Part shown: positions 1 through 8,553 of the stretch, piece by piece
Layout: each line of letters begins with the position of its first letter
How positions within the stretch are numbered: position 1 is the stretch's first letter
Source of the DNA: CAIKBL01 sp964555355
GTDB taxonomy: Bacteria > Pseudomonadota > Gammaproteobacteria > Ga0077536
Reading direction: 5' to 3'
Assembly (NCBI GenBank): GCA_964555355.1
Contig: CAZKRY010000015.1
Span: 81,128-145,127 of the forward strand
DNA length: 64,000 nucleotides
Program-made: the position numbers and the translations under genes
The notes under the pieces: generated by a model
The model's input: only the letters and a program-made list of their open reading frames with translations
What the model was told of the DNA's origin: nothing
The model's database searches: none

Positions 1-579
1 TTCGCGGCGCGCGGAATGCCGCTCGTAAAACCTCGTGCTGACTCAACCGTGCTCGCCCTGTTGCAAGACAGTCAGCCATCCTCGGCGGTGATGGACGCAA
101 TCGCGCTGGCGAGCGCGCCCTATGACGCGCCGGCACTGGTGTTTGTGGTACTTTCGTTGCAGCCGGATCAAAGTTGGCGCGCGGAATGGCATACTCAGGT
201 CATGCAAGACGACGAGCCGGTGCGGGAATCGGGCGAATTCAGCAACGCGCTTCCAATCCCGTTGCTCATCGATGCCCTCGACCAAGCGCTGGATGGTGTC
301 ACCAAATATTTCACCGCCCTGCCAAGCGGAGCCGTCGACGCGCTCGCCATTGTTGTGCAAGGGGTGGAAACCGCCGATGACTACGGACGCACCCTCGGCT
401 ACTTGCAGGAATTGGATGGCGTCCAACGTGTCGCGGTCTCGCAGGTAGAGGGTTCGACAGTGACCTTTGAACTTACGGCACGCGGCGGTCTCGCCAAGTT
501 CACGCAGAACATTAGTTTCGGCCAAACGCTGCAAGTGGACGCTGCCTCCGCCACCACCTTCCGTCTCCGTGGCCGTTAA
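1..579 (+). CDS. DUF2066 domain protein, C-terminal part (truncated by window edge)
   Basis: The frame is open to the left edge, so only the last 192 residues are visible and the true start lies outside. The visible part fits the C-terminal half of the DUF2066 family, exported or periplasmic proteins of unknown function found in gammaproteobacteria. It ends with a repeat-like section containing LDGVQRVAVSQVEG, a pattern usual for the family. A PerM-type transporter starts 5 bases downstream and hda follows, an arrangement common for DUF2066 genes in gammaproteobacteria. No catalytic motif is visible. The family call rests on the sequence pattern plus neighbourhood; the molecular role is unknown. 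Confidence 0.7.
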   Translation, partial: FAARGMPLVKPRADSTVLALLQDSQPSSAVMDAIALASAPYDAPALVFVVLSLQPDQSWRAEWHTQVMQDDEPVRESGEFSNALPIPLLIDALDQALDGVTKYFTALPSGAVDALAIVVQGVETADDYGRTLGYLQELDGVQRVAVSQVEGSTVTFELTARGGLAKFTQNISFGQTLQVDAASATTFRLRGR

Positions 580-584
580 ACGCA

Positions 585-1667
585 ATGTCTTCTTCAATGC
601 CGATCAATGACTCGCAAAAGTGGTTCATCTTTGCGCTCGTGTTGGCGAGCGGCTGGCTGCTGTATCTACTTGCGCCGGCCTTGACGCCATTTTTGGTAAG
701 TGCCTTGCTCGCGTATTTGGGCGATCCCTTGGTCGATCGCTGCGAGCGGATCGGGACGTCGCGAGTGTGGGGTGTGGTGGTGGTATTCGCGGTGATGTTC
801 CTACTCGGGATCGGCACGTTGCTTGTTTTAATCCCAGCGCTTGAACGTCAAATCTCGGTCGTTATTTCAAAGACTCCACAGGCCATCGACTGGTTGCAGA
901 ACTGGCTGTTGCCGCGCTTATCCGCAAAATTTGGTATCGCGCTGACAATCGATACCGAATTGCTGAAAAAAACGCTGGTCGGGCATTGGCAAGAAGTTGG
1001 GACGATGCTGCAGACGGTGGTGCTGCAACTCGGGCGCTCAAGTCAAATGCTGCTCGGCTGGCTGAGTTTTGTCCTGCTCGTCCCGGTGGTCACTTTTTAT
1101 CTGCTCCGCGATTGGGACGTGCTGGTGAGAAACGTGGCGGATCTCTTGCCCCGTCGAGTGGCGCCGCGGATCAGTCAAATCGCACGAGAAATCGATGCCG
1201 TGCTGGCCGAGTTTCTGCGCGGCCAACTCGCGGTCATGGCCGCGCTCGCCACGGTCTATGTGAGTGGTTTATGGGTGGTCGGACTCGACCTCGCATTCGC
1301 GATCGGCATCGCCGCCGGCCTCGTCAGCTTCGTGCCCTACCTTGGGGTCATCGTCGGCGTCTTGCTCGCAGGCGTCGCTGCGTTGTTACAGTTTGGCGAT
1401 GCCTTGCATTTGTTGGGGGTGGTGGCCGTGTTCGGTGTCGGGCAGGTCCTCGAAGGCATGGTGCTATCGCCGCTGCTGGTCGGTGACCGCATCGGTTTGC
1501 ATCCGGTGGCGGTCATTTTCGCGGTCATGGCAGGTGGGCAGCTTTTTGGATTTTTCGGCGTGTTATTGGCGTTGCCGGTCGCCGCCGCGATTGTTGTGTT
1601 GCTGCGCCACTCGCACGACGAATATTTGCGCAGCGCGTTGTATGACACGACGCCGCCCTCGGAATGA
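585..1667 (+). CDS. AI-2E/PerM family membrane transporter
   Basis: A 360-residue polytopic inner-membrane protein of the AI-2E family exporter/PerM superfamily, for which substrates are mostly unproven. Hydrophobic segments lie near residues 10-40, 59-84, 154-173, 213-270 (several helices, including the family's PYLG) and 277-341. The C-terminal block carries GDRIGLHPVAVIF and GGQLFGFFG, both typical of the family. The stretch around residues 90-150 is the extracytoplasmic domain. The ATG follows the DUF2066 stop by 5 bases and its own stop overlaps the hda start by four bases (ATGA), so the three genes are probably co-transcribed. The family is sure; the substrate is not. Confidence 0.88.
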   Translation: MSSSMPINDSQKWFIFALVLASGWLLYLLAPALTPFLVSALLAYLGDPLVDRCERIGTSRVWGVVVVFAVMFLLGIGTLLVLIPALERQISVVISKTPQAIDWLQNWLLPRLSAKFGIALTIDTELLKKTLVGHWQEVGTMLQTVVLQLGRSSQMLLGWLSFVLLVPVVTFYLLRDWDVLVRNVADLLPRRVAPRISQIAREIDAVLAEFLRGQLAVMAALATVYVSGLWVVGLDLAFAIGIAAGLVSFVPYLGVIVGVLLAGVAALLQFGDALHLLGVVAVFGVGQVLEGMVLSPLLVGDRIGLHPVAVIFAVMAGGQLFGFFGVLLALPVAAAIVVLLRHSHDEYLRSALYDTTPPSE

Positions 1668-2368
1668 AGCCGGCGGCCCAACAACTTACCCTCAGTCTCT
1701 ATACGCCACTGTCCGCCGCGTTCGGCGAGTTTGTAGGTGCCACCAATCGCGCCGCGCTCGTTTCCGTTGAAACCTGGGCCGGCGTCGGCGGACCATGGTG
1801 TGTGGGGCTATGGGGTAGCCCGGGCACCGGCAAGACGCATTTATTGCAGGCCGCCATCCGGCAGGCGCATGACGCCGGTCGCGCCGCGATGTACGTGCCG
1901 TTACGCGAAGTTATGCCACACGGTCCGCGGGTGCTCGACGATCTCGAACACATCAGAGCGCTTGCGCTCGATGATTTGGAAACGATCGCCGGAAATATCA
2001 TCTGGGAGACCGCGGTGTTCGCGCTCTATAACCGCGTCCAGGCGCACGACTCCCGGCTATTGTTCGCCACTAATCTGCCACTTGCCGCGTTACCGTTGAC
2101 ACTGCCAGACTTGAAATCACGCTTGAACGCGGCGTTGCTGTTTCAACTCCATGGGTTGACCGACGATGAAAAATTGCAGGTGCTGCAATACGCGGCGCGC
2201 GCGCGCGGTATGGAATTGAGTGAGCCGGTGGCGTCCTTCTTATTGCGACGATTGCCGCGCGAACTACCCCAACTGCTTCAGGCGATTGAGACGCTCGATG
2301 GCGCGTCACTGCAAGCAAGCCGCGCGTTGACGATTCCGTTTGTGCGTGAGGTGCTTGATCTGCAATAA
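1664..2368 (+). CDS. hda: Hda, DnaA regulatory inactivator
   Basis: A 234-residue DnaA-like AAA+ protein without the DNA-binding domain IV, the hallmark of Hda, which with the DNA-loaded beta clamp promotes hydrolysis of DnaA-bound ATP to stop re-initiation. Residues 7-12 (QLTLSL) form the clamp-binding motif. Walker A is GSPGTGKT at 51-58, Walker B is LDDLE near 102-106, and sensor I is in LFATNLP near 135, followed by the DLKSRL box VII arginine. The length matches E. coli Hda. It starts in an ATGA overlap with the transporter, and an arsC-like gene lies just beyond, as in E. coli (hda-yfgD). Confidence 0.95.
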   Translation: MKPAAQQLTLSLYTPLSAAFGEFVGATNRAALVSVETWAGVGGPWCVGLWGSPGTGKTHLLQAAIRQAHDAGRAAMYVPLREVMPHGPRVLDDLEHIRALALDDLETIAGNIIWETAVFALYNRVQAHDSRLLFATNLPLAALPLTLPDLKSRLNAALLFQLHGLTDDEKLQVLQYAARARGMELSEPVASFLLRRLPRELPQLLQAIETLDGASLQASRALTIPFVREVLDLQ

Positions 2369-2385
2369 ACCGGCGCATGTAAGAT

Positions 2386-2463
2386 GTTGGGGTTCGCGAC
2401 GCTTACCCGAACCTACGGGTCGAGTGTGTAATGTAGGTTGGGGTGAGCGCCGCGAACCCCAAC
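2386..2463. repeat. REP-like inverted doublet between hda and arsC
   Basis: Two 31-base units, 2386-2416 and 2433-2463, are inverted copies of each other with three mismatches, separated by a 16-base spacer. Each unit is itself a hairpin: the right one pairs GTTGGGGT with ACCCCAAC. The design matches REP doublets (BIMEs) of gammaproteobacteria. It sits between convergent hda and arsC and may act as a bidirectional transcript end or RNA stabiliser. A related single unit lies at 31817-31841. No RAYT transposase is in the window. Confidence 0.8.
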
Positions 2464-2470
2464 GAAACCG

Positions 2471-2815
2471 CTAATCAAACAGCGTCAACACATTTTCCGG
2501 CGGCCGACCGACCACCACGCGTGTTCCATGCACGACGATTGGCCGCTCCAGCAGTACCGGGTGTTCTGCAATGGCTTGCAATAACCGCTCTTCAGTCGCG
2601 CCTTTGAGATTTAGCTCTGTAAAGACGGGTTCCGTACTGCGCACCATCGATTGAATGTTTCCGCCGAGCGCCACCAGAAGTGAGCGCAACGTAGCGAGCG
2701 TCGGCGTTTCCTTTAAGTATTCGATCACTTCCAAATCAAGGTTACGCTCAGCGAGCAAGGCGAGGGTCGCGCGCGATTTCGAGCAGCGGGGATTGTGGTA
2801 AATAATGGTCTTCAT
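2471..2815 (-). CDS. arsC: ArsC-family arsenate reductase (YfgD-like)
   Basis: A 114-residue thioredoxin-fold protein of the ArsC/Spx family. HNPRCSKSR near the N-terminus contains the catalytic cysteine (Cys11), and RPIVVHGTRVVVGRPPE is the usual C-terminal ArsC segment. Canonical members reduce arsenate with glutathione and glutaredoxin. The position next to hda points to the YfgD branch, whose physiological substrate is less certain, and no ars operon partners are nearby. I start at the ATG giving MKTIIYHN; an upstream ATG at 2827 would add four residues. It is divergent from acyP with very little space between the two start codons. Confidence 0.88.
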   Translation of the reverse strand: MKTIIYHNPRCSKSRATLALLAERNLDLEVIEYLKETPTLATLRSLLVALGGNIQSMVRSTEPVFTELNLKGATEERLLQAIAEHPVLLERPIVVHGTRVVVGRPPENVLTLFD

Positions 2816-2846
2816 GAGCTGAAACATTCTCGACAGGAGACAGACG

Positions 2847-3131
2847 ATGCCGGATCCGCGACTCGTCGCGCAATCATTTCGCGTTGAAGGCCGCGTGCAG
2901 GGCGTATCTTACCGCGCGGCTGCGCAACGCAAAGCCTCTGAACTAGGGTTAGTTGGGTGGGTGCGCAACACCGCGGATGGCGCCGTGGAGGGGATAGCCT
3001 GCGGTGATCCTGATCTGCTCACGGATTTTATGGATTGGTTATGGCGGGGACCGCGTCTTGCTAAAGTCATCGCGGTAAGTTGCGCGGAAGTCGCGCCGGT
3101 CGAGGATTCGTCGTTCGCGATTAAGCCCTAG
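2847..3131 (+). CDS. acyP: Acylphosphatase
   Basis: A 94-residue acylphosphatase, which hydrolyses carboxyl-phosphate bonds in small acyl phosphates. The signature VEGRVQGVSYR (residues 13-23) supplies the catalytic Arg23, and GWVRNTADG gives the catalytic Asn41. Length and fold pattern match the family. An AGGAGA ribosome site lies just ahead of the ATG. The gene is divergent from the arsC-like gene and followed by an intergenic palindromic repeat before the convergent proS. Confidence 0.95.
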   Translation: MPDPRLVAQSFRVEGRVQGVSYRAAAQRKASELGLVGWVRNTADGAVEGIACGDPDLLTDFMDWLWRGPRLAKVIAVSCAEVAPVEDSSFAIKP

Positions 3132-3153
3132 CGGAATCGCGAAAATGCGTGAA

Positions 3154-3208
3154 GACCCTCACCCCTGCCCGCCCGCGGCGCGGGAGAAGTCGGCGCGCAG
3201 CGCCGGGT
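3154..3208. repeat. Intergenic palindromic repeat between acyP and proS
   Basis: This gap holds a GC-rich block starting AGACCCTCACCC and ending in a palindromic GGCGCGCAGCGCC core. Bases 3184-3208 are the exact reverse complement of 8554-8578, 25 bases long, and the 12-base left end is the reverse complement of the right end of that same distant element (8659-8670). It is therefore one copy of a dispersed intergenic repeat in inverted orientation. It lies between convergent genes. Confidence 0.75.
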
Positions 3209-3225
3209 GCAGGGTCGCGTTGTGA

Positions 3226-4938
3226 CTAAGTTCGCGGCAGCTTGCGAACGATCATCGCAACCGCGTCTTCAATCGCCACATCTTCCGAATCTTCGTCGGT
3301 GCGTGCCTTGTATTCGAGCGTCCCATTGTCAAGGCCGCGTTCGCTCACCACAAAGCGAAACGGGATGCCGATGAGTTCGAGATCGGCAAACATCACACCC
3401 GGTCGTTCGTTTTTGTCGTACAGCAAACAATCGATGCCGGCCGCGCAGAGTTGTTCGTAGAGCGCTTCAGCAGCCTCACGCAAACGCGGCGATTTGTGCA
3501 TGTGAATCGGTGCGATCGCGACTTGAAACGGTGCGATGCCTGTCGGCCAAATAATGCCTTTGTCGTCGTGATTTTGTTCGATCGCGGCGGCGACGATGCG
3601 CGATACGCCAATGCCGTAACAGCCCATGACCATCGTGACGGTAGCGCCTTTTTCGTCGAGCACGGTCGCGTTCATCGTTTCGCTGTACTTCGTCCCCAAC
3701 TGGAAAATATGCCCGACTTCGATCCCGCGTTTGATTTCGAGCGTCCCGTTACCATCCGGGCTCGGATCGCCCGGCACGACATTGCGAATATCGACTACCG
3801 CCGGCAAGGCGAGGTCTCGTTCCCAATTCACTCCGCGGAGGTGAAAACCATCCTCATTCGCACCGCAGACGAAATTCGCAACCGCCGCTGCGCTGTGATC
3901 GACATACACCGGAATTTGCAACCCTATTGGCCCAAGCGAGCCAGGATTACAGCGGAGTTCACGTGCGATCTGTTCCGCTTTGGCAAAGCGCAACGGGTTA
4001 TGGACTCCTGCAAGCTGCTGCGCTTTGACGGCGTTCAACTCGTGATCGCCGCGCAATACCAACGCCACTAGCCGGCCATCAACACCCTCGACCACCAGCG
4101 TTTTTAAAACTTGCGCGGGCGCGACTTTCAAAAACTGACTGACTTCATCAATCGAGTGCTGCTGGGGTGTACTGACTTTGGCGAGCGCTTCGGTGGGCGC
4201 CGCGCGGGGCGCACTCGGTGCCGGCGCCGGGACTAACTCGACGTTCGCCGCAAAGTCGCCGGTGGTTGAGAAAGCGATCAAATCTTCGCCGGAGTCGGCC
4301 AATACGTGGAATTCGTGCGAACCGGAGCCACCGATATTGCCGGTATCGGCCAACACCGCGCGATAAGACAGCCCAATGCGGTCGAAAATTCGGCTGTAGG
4401 TTTGGTACATCTGGTCGTAGGTTTCGAGCAGTGACGCACGATCCACGTGAAAGGAATAGGCGTCTTTCATCAAAAATTCACGTGCGCGCATGATGCCGAA
4501 ACGCGGTCGGACTTCATCGCGAAACTTGGTCTGAATCTGATAGAAATTCGCCGGCAACTGTTTATAGCTTTTGATTTCCCGGCGAATGAGATCAGTGATG
4601 ATTTCTTCGTGCGTGGGTCCTAAGCAGAAAGAGCGCTCGTGCCGGTCGTGTAGGCGCAGCAGTTCCGGTCCGTATTTGTCCCAGCGGCCGGACTCCTGCC
4701 AAAGTTCGGCGGGTAAGACACCGGACATCAACACTTCTTGAGCGCCCGCGCGGTCCATTTCCTCACGCACAATCGCCTCGACCTTGCGTAACACCCGCAG
4801 ACCCAACGGCAGCCAGGTATAGATGCCGGAAGCCAGCTGTCGGATGAGCCCGGCGCGTAGCATCAATTGGTGGCTAATGACCTCGGCATCCGCCGGGGAT
4901 TCGCGCAAGGTGGGGATGAGCAGGTTCGAAATACGCAT
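3226..4938 (-). CDS. proS: Prolyl-tRNA synthetase
   Basis: A class II aminoacyl-tRNA synthetase that charges tRNA-Pro. At 570 residues it matches the bacterial form that carries the INS editing insertion, here roughly residues 225-385, between the catalytic halves. Motif 2 region: RHERSFCLGPTHEE near 100-112. The C-terminal anticodon-binding domain begins near APFQVAIAPIH. I choose the ATG giving MRISNLLIPTL because homologues start at the equivalent residue; an in-frame ATG at 4977 would add 13 unconserved residues. Monocistronic on the minus strand, divergent from ilvI. Confidence 0.96.
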   Translation of the reverse strand: MRISNLLIPTLRESPADAEVISHQLMLRAGLIRQLASGIYTWLPLGLRVLRKVEAIVREEMDRAGAQEVLMSGVLPAELWQESGRWDKYGPELLRLHDRHERSFCLGPTHEEIITDLIRREIKSYKQLPANFYQIQTKFRDEVRPRFGIMRAREFLMKDAYSFHVDRASLLETYDQMYQTYSRIFDRIGLSYRAVLADTGNIGGSGSHEFHVLADSGEDLIAFSTTGDFAANVELVPAPAPSAPRAAPTEALAKVSTPQQHSIDEVSQFLKVAPAQVLKTLVVEGVDGRLVALVLRGDHELNAVKAQQLAGVHNPLRFAKAEQIARELRCNPGSLGPIGLQIPVYVDHSAAAVANFVCGANEDGFHLRGVNWERDLALPAVVDIRNVVPGDPSPDGNGTLEIKRGIEVGHIFQLGTKYSETMNATVLDEKGATVTMVMGCYGIGVSRIVAAAIEQNHDDKGIIWPTGIAPFQVAIAPIHMHKSPRLREAAEALYEQLCAAGIDCLLYDKNERPGVMFADLELIGIPFRFVVSERGLDNGTLEYKARTDEDSEDVAIEDAVAMIVRKLPRT

Positions 4939-5252
4939 GGCGGTGGAGAGTCGATTTTCAAGACAAGGGGACCGCATTCTCGGGACTCATTCTCAAGCCC
5001 GCAACGGTTACGACGAAAAAATGCGGCCAATCCCGCGCTATTGCGCGGCTTTCGTCTTGACCCGGCCGTCGAATCCTTTTACCGTTCCGGCCCCTGCTAA
5101 GCCTGGGTAACGCGTTTCACCGCACCCTCGCCACGCAGCGCAACGCCGAACCGTGGCTCACAAGGCAACGGGGACGGCCCGCTTCCCCACTCGAATCACC
5201 GCGAGGGCGGATAAAGGCCGCGGCACTTACTAAAACAGAGTGAGGACTTGCC
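4939..5252 (+). promoter_or_regulatory. proS-ilvI divergent intergenic region with possible ilv promoter
   Basis: A 314-base region without a gene between divergent proS and ilvI. The best promoter candidate toward ilvI is TTGACC at 5057-5062, a 17-base spacer, then TACCGT at 5080-5085, a weak -10. It would give a leader of about 160 bases containing GC-rich inverted segments. I found no leader peptide rich in leucine, valine or isoleucine codons, so classical ilv attenuation is not supported. GAGG at about 5241-5246 is the ribosome site for ilvI. Confidence 0.35.
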
Positions 5253-6980
5253 ATGACAGACCTGCTACGCGGCGCCGAGATCTTCGTGCGCTCATTAATC
5301 GATGAAGGTGTCGAGTTTGTGTTCGGCTACCCCGGCGGGGCCGTGCTGCATATCTACGACGAGCTATACAAACAAGACCAACTGAAACACATCTTGGTCC
5401 GCCATGAGCAGGGCGCGACGCATGCCGCCGACGGCTATGCGCGGGCAACCGGCAAGCCGGGCGTGGTGTTGGTGACCTCTGGCCCGGGCGCAACCAATGC
5501 GGTCACCGGGATCGCGACGGCCTACATGGATTCGATTCCATTGGTGGTATTCACCGGCCAGGTGGCGACGCATCTCATCGGCAACGATGCCTTTCAGGAA
5601 GTCGATTGCATCGGCATCACGCGCCCGTGCGTGAAACACAATTTCCTGGTGGAACGGGTGGAAGATCTCGCCACCACGATCAAAAAAGCATTTTTTGTCG
5701 CGACGTCCGGCCGTCCCGGTCCGGTCGTGGTCGATATCCCGAAAGACGTAACCGCCAACGTCACCGAATATCATTACCCGAAATCGGTCGAAATCCGTTC
5801 CTACAAACCGAACACCAAGGGGCATCCGGGGCAAATCAAGAAAGCCGCGCAACTTATCCTAAGTGCGCAAAAACCCATGATTTACACCGGTGGCGGGGTC
5901 GTGCTCGACAACGCGGCCGCGGAATTAACCGAATTTGGTCGTCGCCTCGGTTATCCGGTGACCAACACGTTGATGGGATTGGGCGGCTATCCGGCCACCG
6001 ATCCACAGTTTGTCGGCATGTTGGGTATGCACGGGACTTACGAGGCCAACATGGCGATGCATCATTGCGATGTGCTCATCGCGATCGGCGCGCGGTTCGA
6101 CGATCGAGTGACCGGCGATCTCGCCAAGTTCTGTCCATACGCCAAGATCGTGCATATCGATATCGACCCCTCATCGATCTCGAAGAACGTGCGGGTGGAT
6201 GTGCCGATCGTCGGCGGTGTCTCCCATGTGCTCGGCGAACTCAACAAGCTACTTGCCGAGTCCGGTTGCGCGCCCGTCAACCGCGATATGGATCCATGGT
6301 GGCAACAGATCCGGGATTGGCAAAAGCTCGATTGTCTGCGGTTTGACCGCGCGAGCCCATTGATCAAACCGCAGGCGGTGGTGGAGGCGTTGTACCGCGA
6401 GACGCGCGGCGAGGCGTATATCACCTCTGACGTTGGCCAGCATCAAATGTGGGCCGCGCAATTCTATAAGTTCGATAAACCACGGCGTTGGATCAACTCC
6501 GGCGGCCTCGGCACCATGGGGTTCGGCTTGCCGGCCGCGATGGGTGTGCAACTCGCGTTTCCGGAAGCACAGGTTGCCTGCATCACCGGCGAAGCCAGCT
6601 TTGTTATGTGCGTGCAAGAGCTGTCTACCTGCCTGCAGTATGACCTGCCCATCAAGGTGGTGAGTTTGAATAATCGCTACATGGGCATGGTGCGGCAGTG
6701 GCAGGAGTTCTTCTACGACCGTCGTTATTCGCACTCGTACATGGACGCGCTGCCGGATTTCGTGAAATTGGCGGAAGCCTTTGGCCATGTCGGCATGCGG
6801 ATCGAAAAGCCCGGCGACGTCGAAGGTGCTTTGCACGAGGCCTTCAAGCTCAAGAATCGCCTGGTACTGATGGATTTCATCACGGATCAAAGTGAAAACG
6901 TCTACCCGATGATCGCGGCCGGCAAAGGCCAACATGAAATGCACCTAGCACCGTCCAGCTCCGATCGGGAGCTCGCGTAA
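5253..6980 (+). CDS. ilvI: Acetolactate synthase (AHAS) large subunit
   Basis: The 575-residue catalytic subunit of acetohydroxyacid synthase, a ThDP/FAD enzyme that condenses pyruvate with pyruvate or 2-oxobutyrate, the first common step to valine, leucine and isoleucine. The N-terminal domain has EFVFGYPGGAVLHIYD and the activating glutamate in RHEQGATHAADG. The C-terminal ThDP motif reads TGEASF...LNNRYMGMV; the usual Asp-Gly is Glu-Ala here (Glu is common in the betaproteobacterial-type enzyme). The stop overlaps the ilvH start by one base, so it is co-translated with its regulatory subunit; ilvC follows. The large small subunit suggests the IlvIH rather than IlvBN type. Confidence 0.95.
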   Translation: MTDLLRGAEIFVRSLIDEGVEFVFGYPGGAVLHIYDELYKQDQLKHILVRHEQGATHAADGYARATGKPGVVLVTSGPGATNAVTGIATAYMDSIPLVVFTGQVATHLIGNDAFQEVDCIGITRPCVKHNFLVERVEDLATTIKKAFFVATSGRPGPVVVDIPKDVTANVTEYHYPKSVEIRSYKPNTKGHPGQIKKAAQLILSAQKPMIYTGGGVVLDNAAAELTEFGRRLGYPVTNTLMGLGGYPATDPQFVGMLGMHGTYEANMAMHHCDVLIAIGARFDDRVTGDLAKFCPYAKIVHIDIDPSSISKNVRVDVPIVGGVSHVLGELNKLLAESGCAPVNRDMDPWWQQIRDWQKLDCLRFDRASPLIKPQAVVEALYRETRGEAYITSDVGQHQMWAAQFYKFDKPRRWINSGGLGTMGFGLPAAMGVQLAFPEAQVACITGEASFVMCVQELSTCLQYDLPIKVVSLNNRYMGMVRQWQEFFYDRRYSHSYMDALPDFVKLAEAFGHVGMRIEKPGDVEGALHEAFKLKNRLVLMDFITDQSENVYPMIAAGKGQHEMHLAPSSSDRELA

Positions 6981-7474
6981 TGCGGCATACGATTTCTATT
7001 TTGTTGGAAAACGCGGCGGGCGCGCTGTCGCGCGTGGCGGGTTTGTTTTCGGCGCGCGCGTATAACATCGAGTCGTTGTCGGTGGCGCCCACTGAAGATC
7101 CCACGGTCTCGCGCCTCACCTTGGTGACCAGCGGTTCCGCCGAAGTCATCGAGCAAATCACCAAGCAGTTGAACAAACTCGTCGATGTTATTCGCCTGAT
7201 CGATTTGAACGAAGGTAGCGCCATCGAGCGTGAGTTCATGCTCATCAAGGTGCGCGCGATCGGCGGTGAACAACGCGATGAATTGGCGCGCCTTGCCGAC
7301 ATTTACGGCGGACGAATCGTCGATGTCACCGAGTCGAGCTATATCATCGAGTTGTCCGGCGATAACACCAAGCTCGACGCTTTTGTTGATCTCATTGGCG
7401 CCAAACGCATCATGGAAGTGGTGCGTTCGGGCGTCCTCGGCATTTTACGCGGCACCAAGGCGCTACGCGCCTAA
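6980..7474 (+). CDS. ilvH: Acetolactate synthase small (regulatory) subunit
   Basis: A 164-residue regulatory subunit of AHAS that raises activity and confers valine feedback inhibition. An N-terminal ACT domain (residues 3-75, starting RHTISILLENAAGALSR) is followed by the C-terminal ALS small-subunit domain. The length equals E. coli IlvH (163) and is much more than IlvN (96), which decides the name. The ATG overlaps the ilvI stop by one base. Confidence 0.95.
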   Translation: MRHTISILLENAAGALSRVAGLFSARAYNIESLSVAPTEDPTVSRLTLVTSGSAEVIEQITKQLNKLVDVIRLIDLNEGSAIEREFMLIKVRAIGGEQRDELARLADIYGGRIVDVTESSYIIELSGDNTKLDAFVDLIGAKRIMEVVRSGVLGILRGTKALRA

Positions 7475-7514
7475 CCTCATTATTTAAGAACGCATTACAT
7501 TCGGGAGAAAGCCC

Positions 7515-8537
7515 ATGGCCATGACAGTTTATTACGACAAAGACGCGGACCTTTCGTTGATTCAGCGCCGCCAAGTGGCCATTATCGGCTACGGATCCCA
7601 AGGACACGCGCATGCCAACAATCTGCGCGATTCCGGCGTCAAAGTGATCGTCGGCCTGCGTCCGGGCTCAGCCAGTTGGACGAAAGCGGAAAACGCCGGT
7701 CTGCCGGTGAAGCCGGTCGCGGAAGCCGTCGCGCAAACCGATGTCGTGATGATTCTGGCGCCGGACGAACAACAGGGTGATCTGTACCGCAACGATATCG
7801 CGCCGCATATCAAACAAGGCGCGGCGCTTGCGTTCGCGCATGGTTTCAACATCCACTTCGGTCAAATCACACCGCGCGACGACTTGGACGTCATCATGAT
7901 CGCGCCCAAAGGTCCTGGCCACTTGGTGCGCTCTACCTATCAACAGGGCGGCGGCGTGCCGAGCTTAATTGCGGTGGCGCAAGACAAGTCAGGCCAAGCC
8001 AAGGACATCGCGCTCGCTTATGCCGCCGCCAACGGCGGCGCGCGTGCGGGCGTCATCGAAACTAATTTCCGTGAAGAAACCGAAACCGATCTATTCGGCG
8101 AACAAACCGTGCTATGTGGTGGCGTGACCGCGCTTATCATGGCCGGTTACGACACTTTGGTTGAAGCCGGTTACGCGCCTGAGATGGCGTATTTCGAATG
8201 CCTGCATGAGTTAAAACTCATCGTGGATCTGATCTATGAAGGCGGTATCGCGAATATGCGTTATTCCATCTCGAATACCGCTGAGTATGGCGATTTCACG
8301 CGCGGCCCGCGCATCGTCACCGATGAGACGCGTAAGGAAATGAAGCGCATCCTGTCGGAGATCCAGAATGGCGAGTTCGCTCGCGAATGGATGGGCGAGA
8401 ATAAAACTGGCGCGTCGGTGTTGAAAGCCAAGCGCCGAATTTCGCGAAATCACGGCATCGAGCAAGTGGGTGAACGCCTGCGCGCGATGATGCCGTGGAT
8501 TAAAGCCAATCGGCTGGTCGATCAATCGCGCAATTGA
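7515..8537 (+). CDS. ilvC: Ketol-acid reductoisomerase, class I
   Basis: A 340-residue NADPH- and Mg-dependent enzyme for the second step of branched-chain amino acid synthesis. The Rossmann motif is GYGSQGHAHANNLRDSG near residues 25-41, with VGLRPGS just after, where Arg and Ser contact the NADPH phosphate. The C-terminal knotted domain contains the metal ligands in ETDLFGEQ and FECLHELKLIVDL. The length marks the short class I form. GGGAGA precedes the ATG. A second ATG two codons on is equally usable. It lies 40 bases after ilvH. Confidence 0.97.
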   Translation: MAMTVYYDKDADLSLIQRRQVAIIGYGSQGHAHANNLRDSGVKVIVGLRPGSASWTKAENAGLPVKPVAEAVAQTDVVMILAPDEQQGDLYRNDIAPHIKQGAALAFAHGFNIHFGQITPRDDLDVIMIAPKGPGHLVRSTYQQGGGVPSLIAVAQDKSGQAKDIALAYAAANGGARAGVIETNFREETETDLFGEQTVLCGGVTALIMAGYDTLVEAGYAPEMAYFECLHELKLIVDLIYEGGIANMRYSISNTAEYGDFTRGPRIVTDETRKEMKRILSEIQNGEFAREWMGENKTGASVLKAKRRISRNHGIEQVGERLRAMMPWIKANRLVDQSRN

Positions 8538-8553
8538 TTGCAGAGTTCCCTTT

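Noticed and set aside
3451..4071. A 206-codon plus-strand frame opposite proS
   Set aside because: It lies wholly antisense to the conserved prolyl-tRNA synthetase and its translation has no recognisable motif; open frames opposite GC-rich genes are expected.
5151..5231. A possible 26-codon leader peptide (GTG start) before ilvI
   Set aside because: It contains only one isoleucine codon and no leucine or valine run apart from the start codon, so it does not fit an ilv attenuator.
6249..6944. A 231-codon minus-strand frame opposite ilvI
   Set aside because: Fully antisense to a highly conserved gene, histidine- and arginine-rich in the way such shadows are, with no ribosome site.
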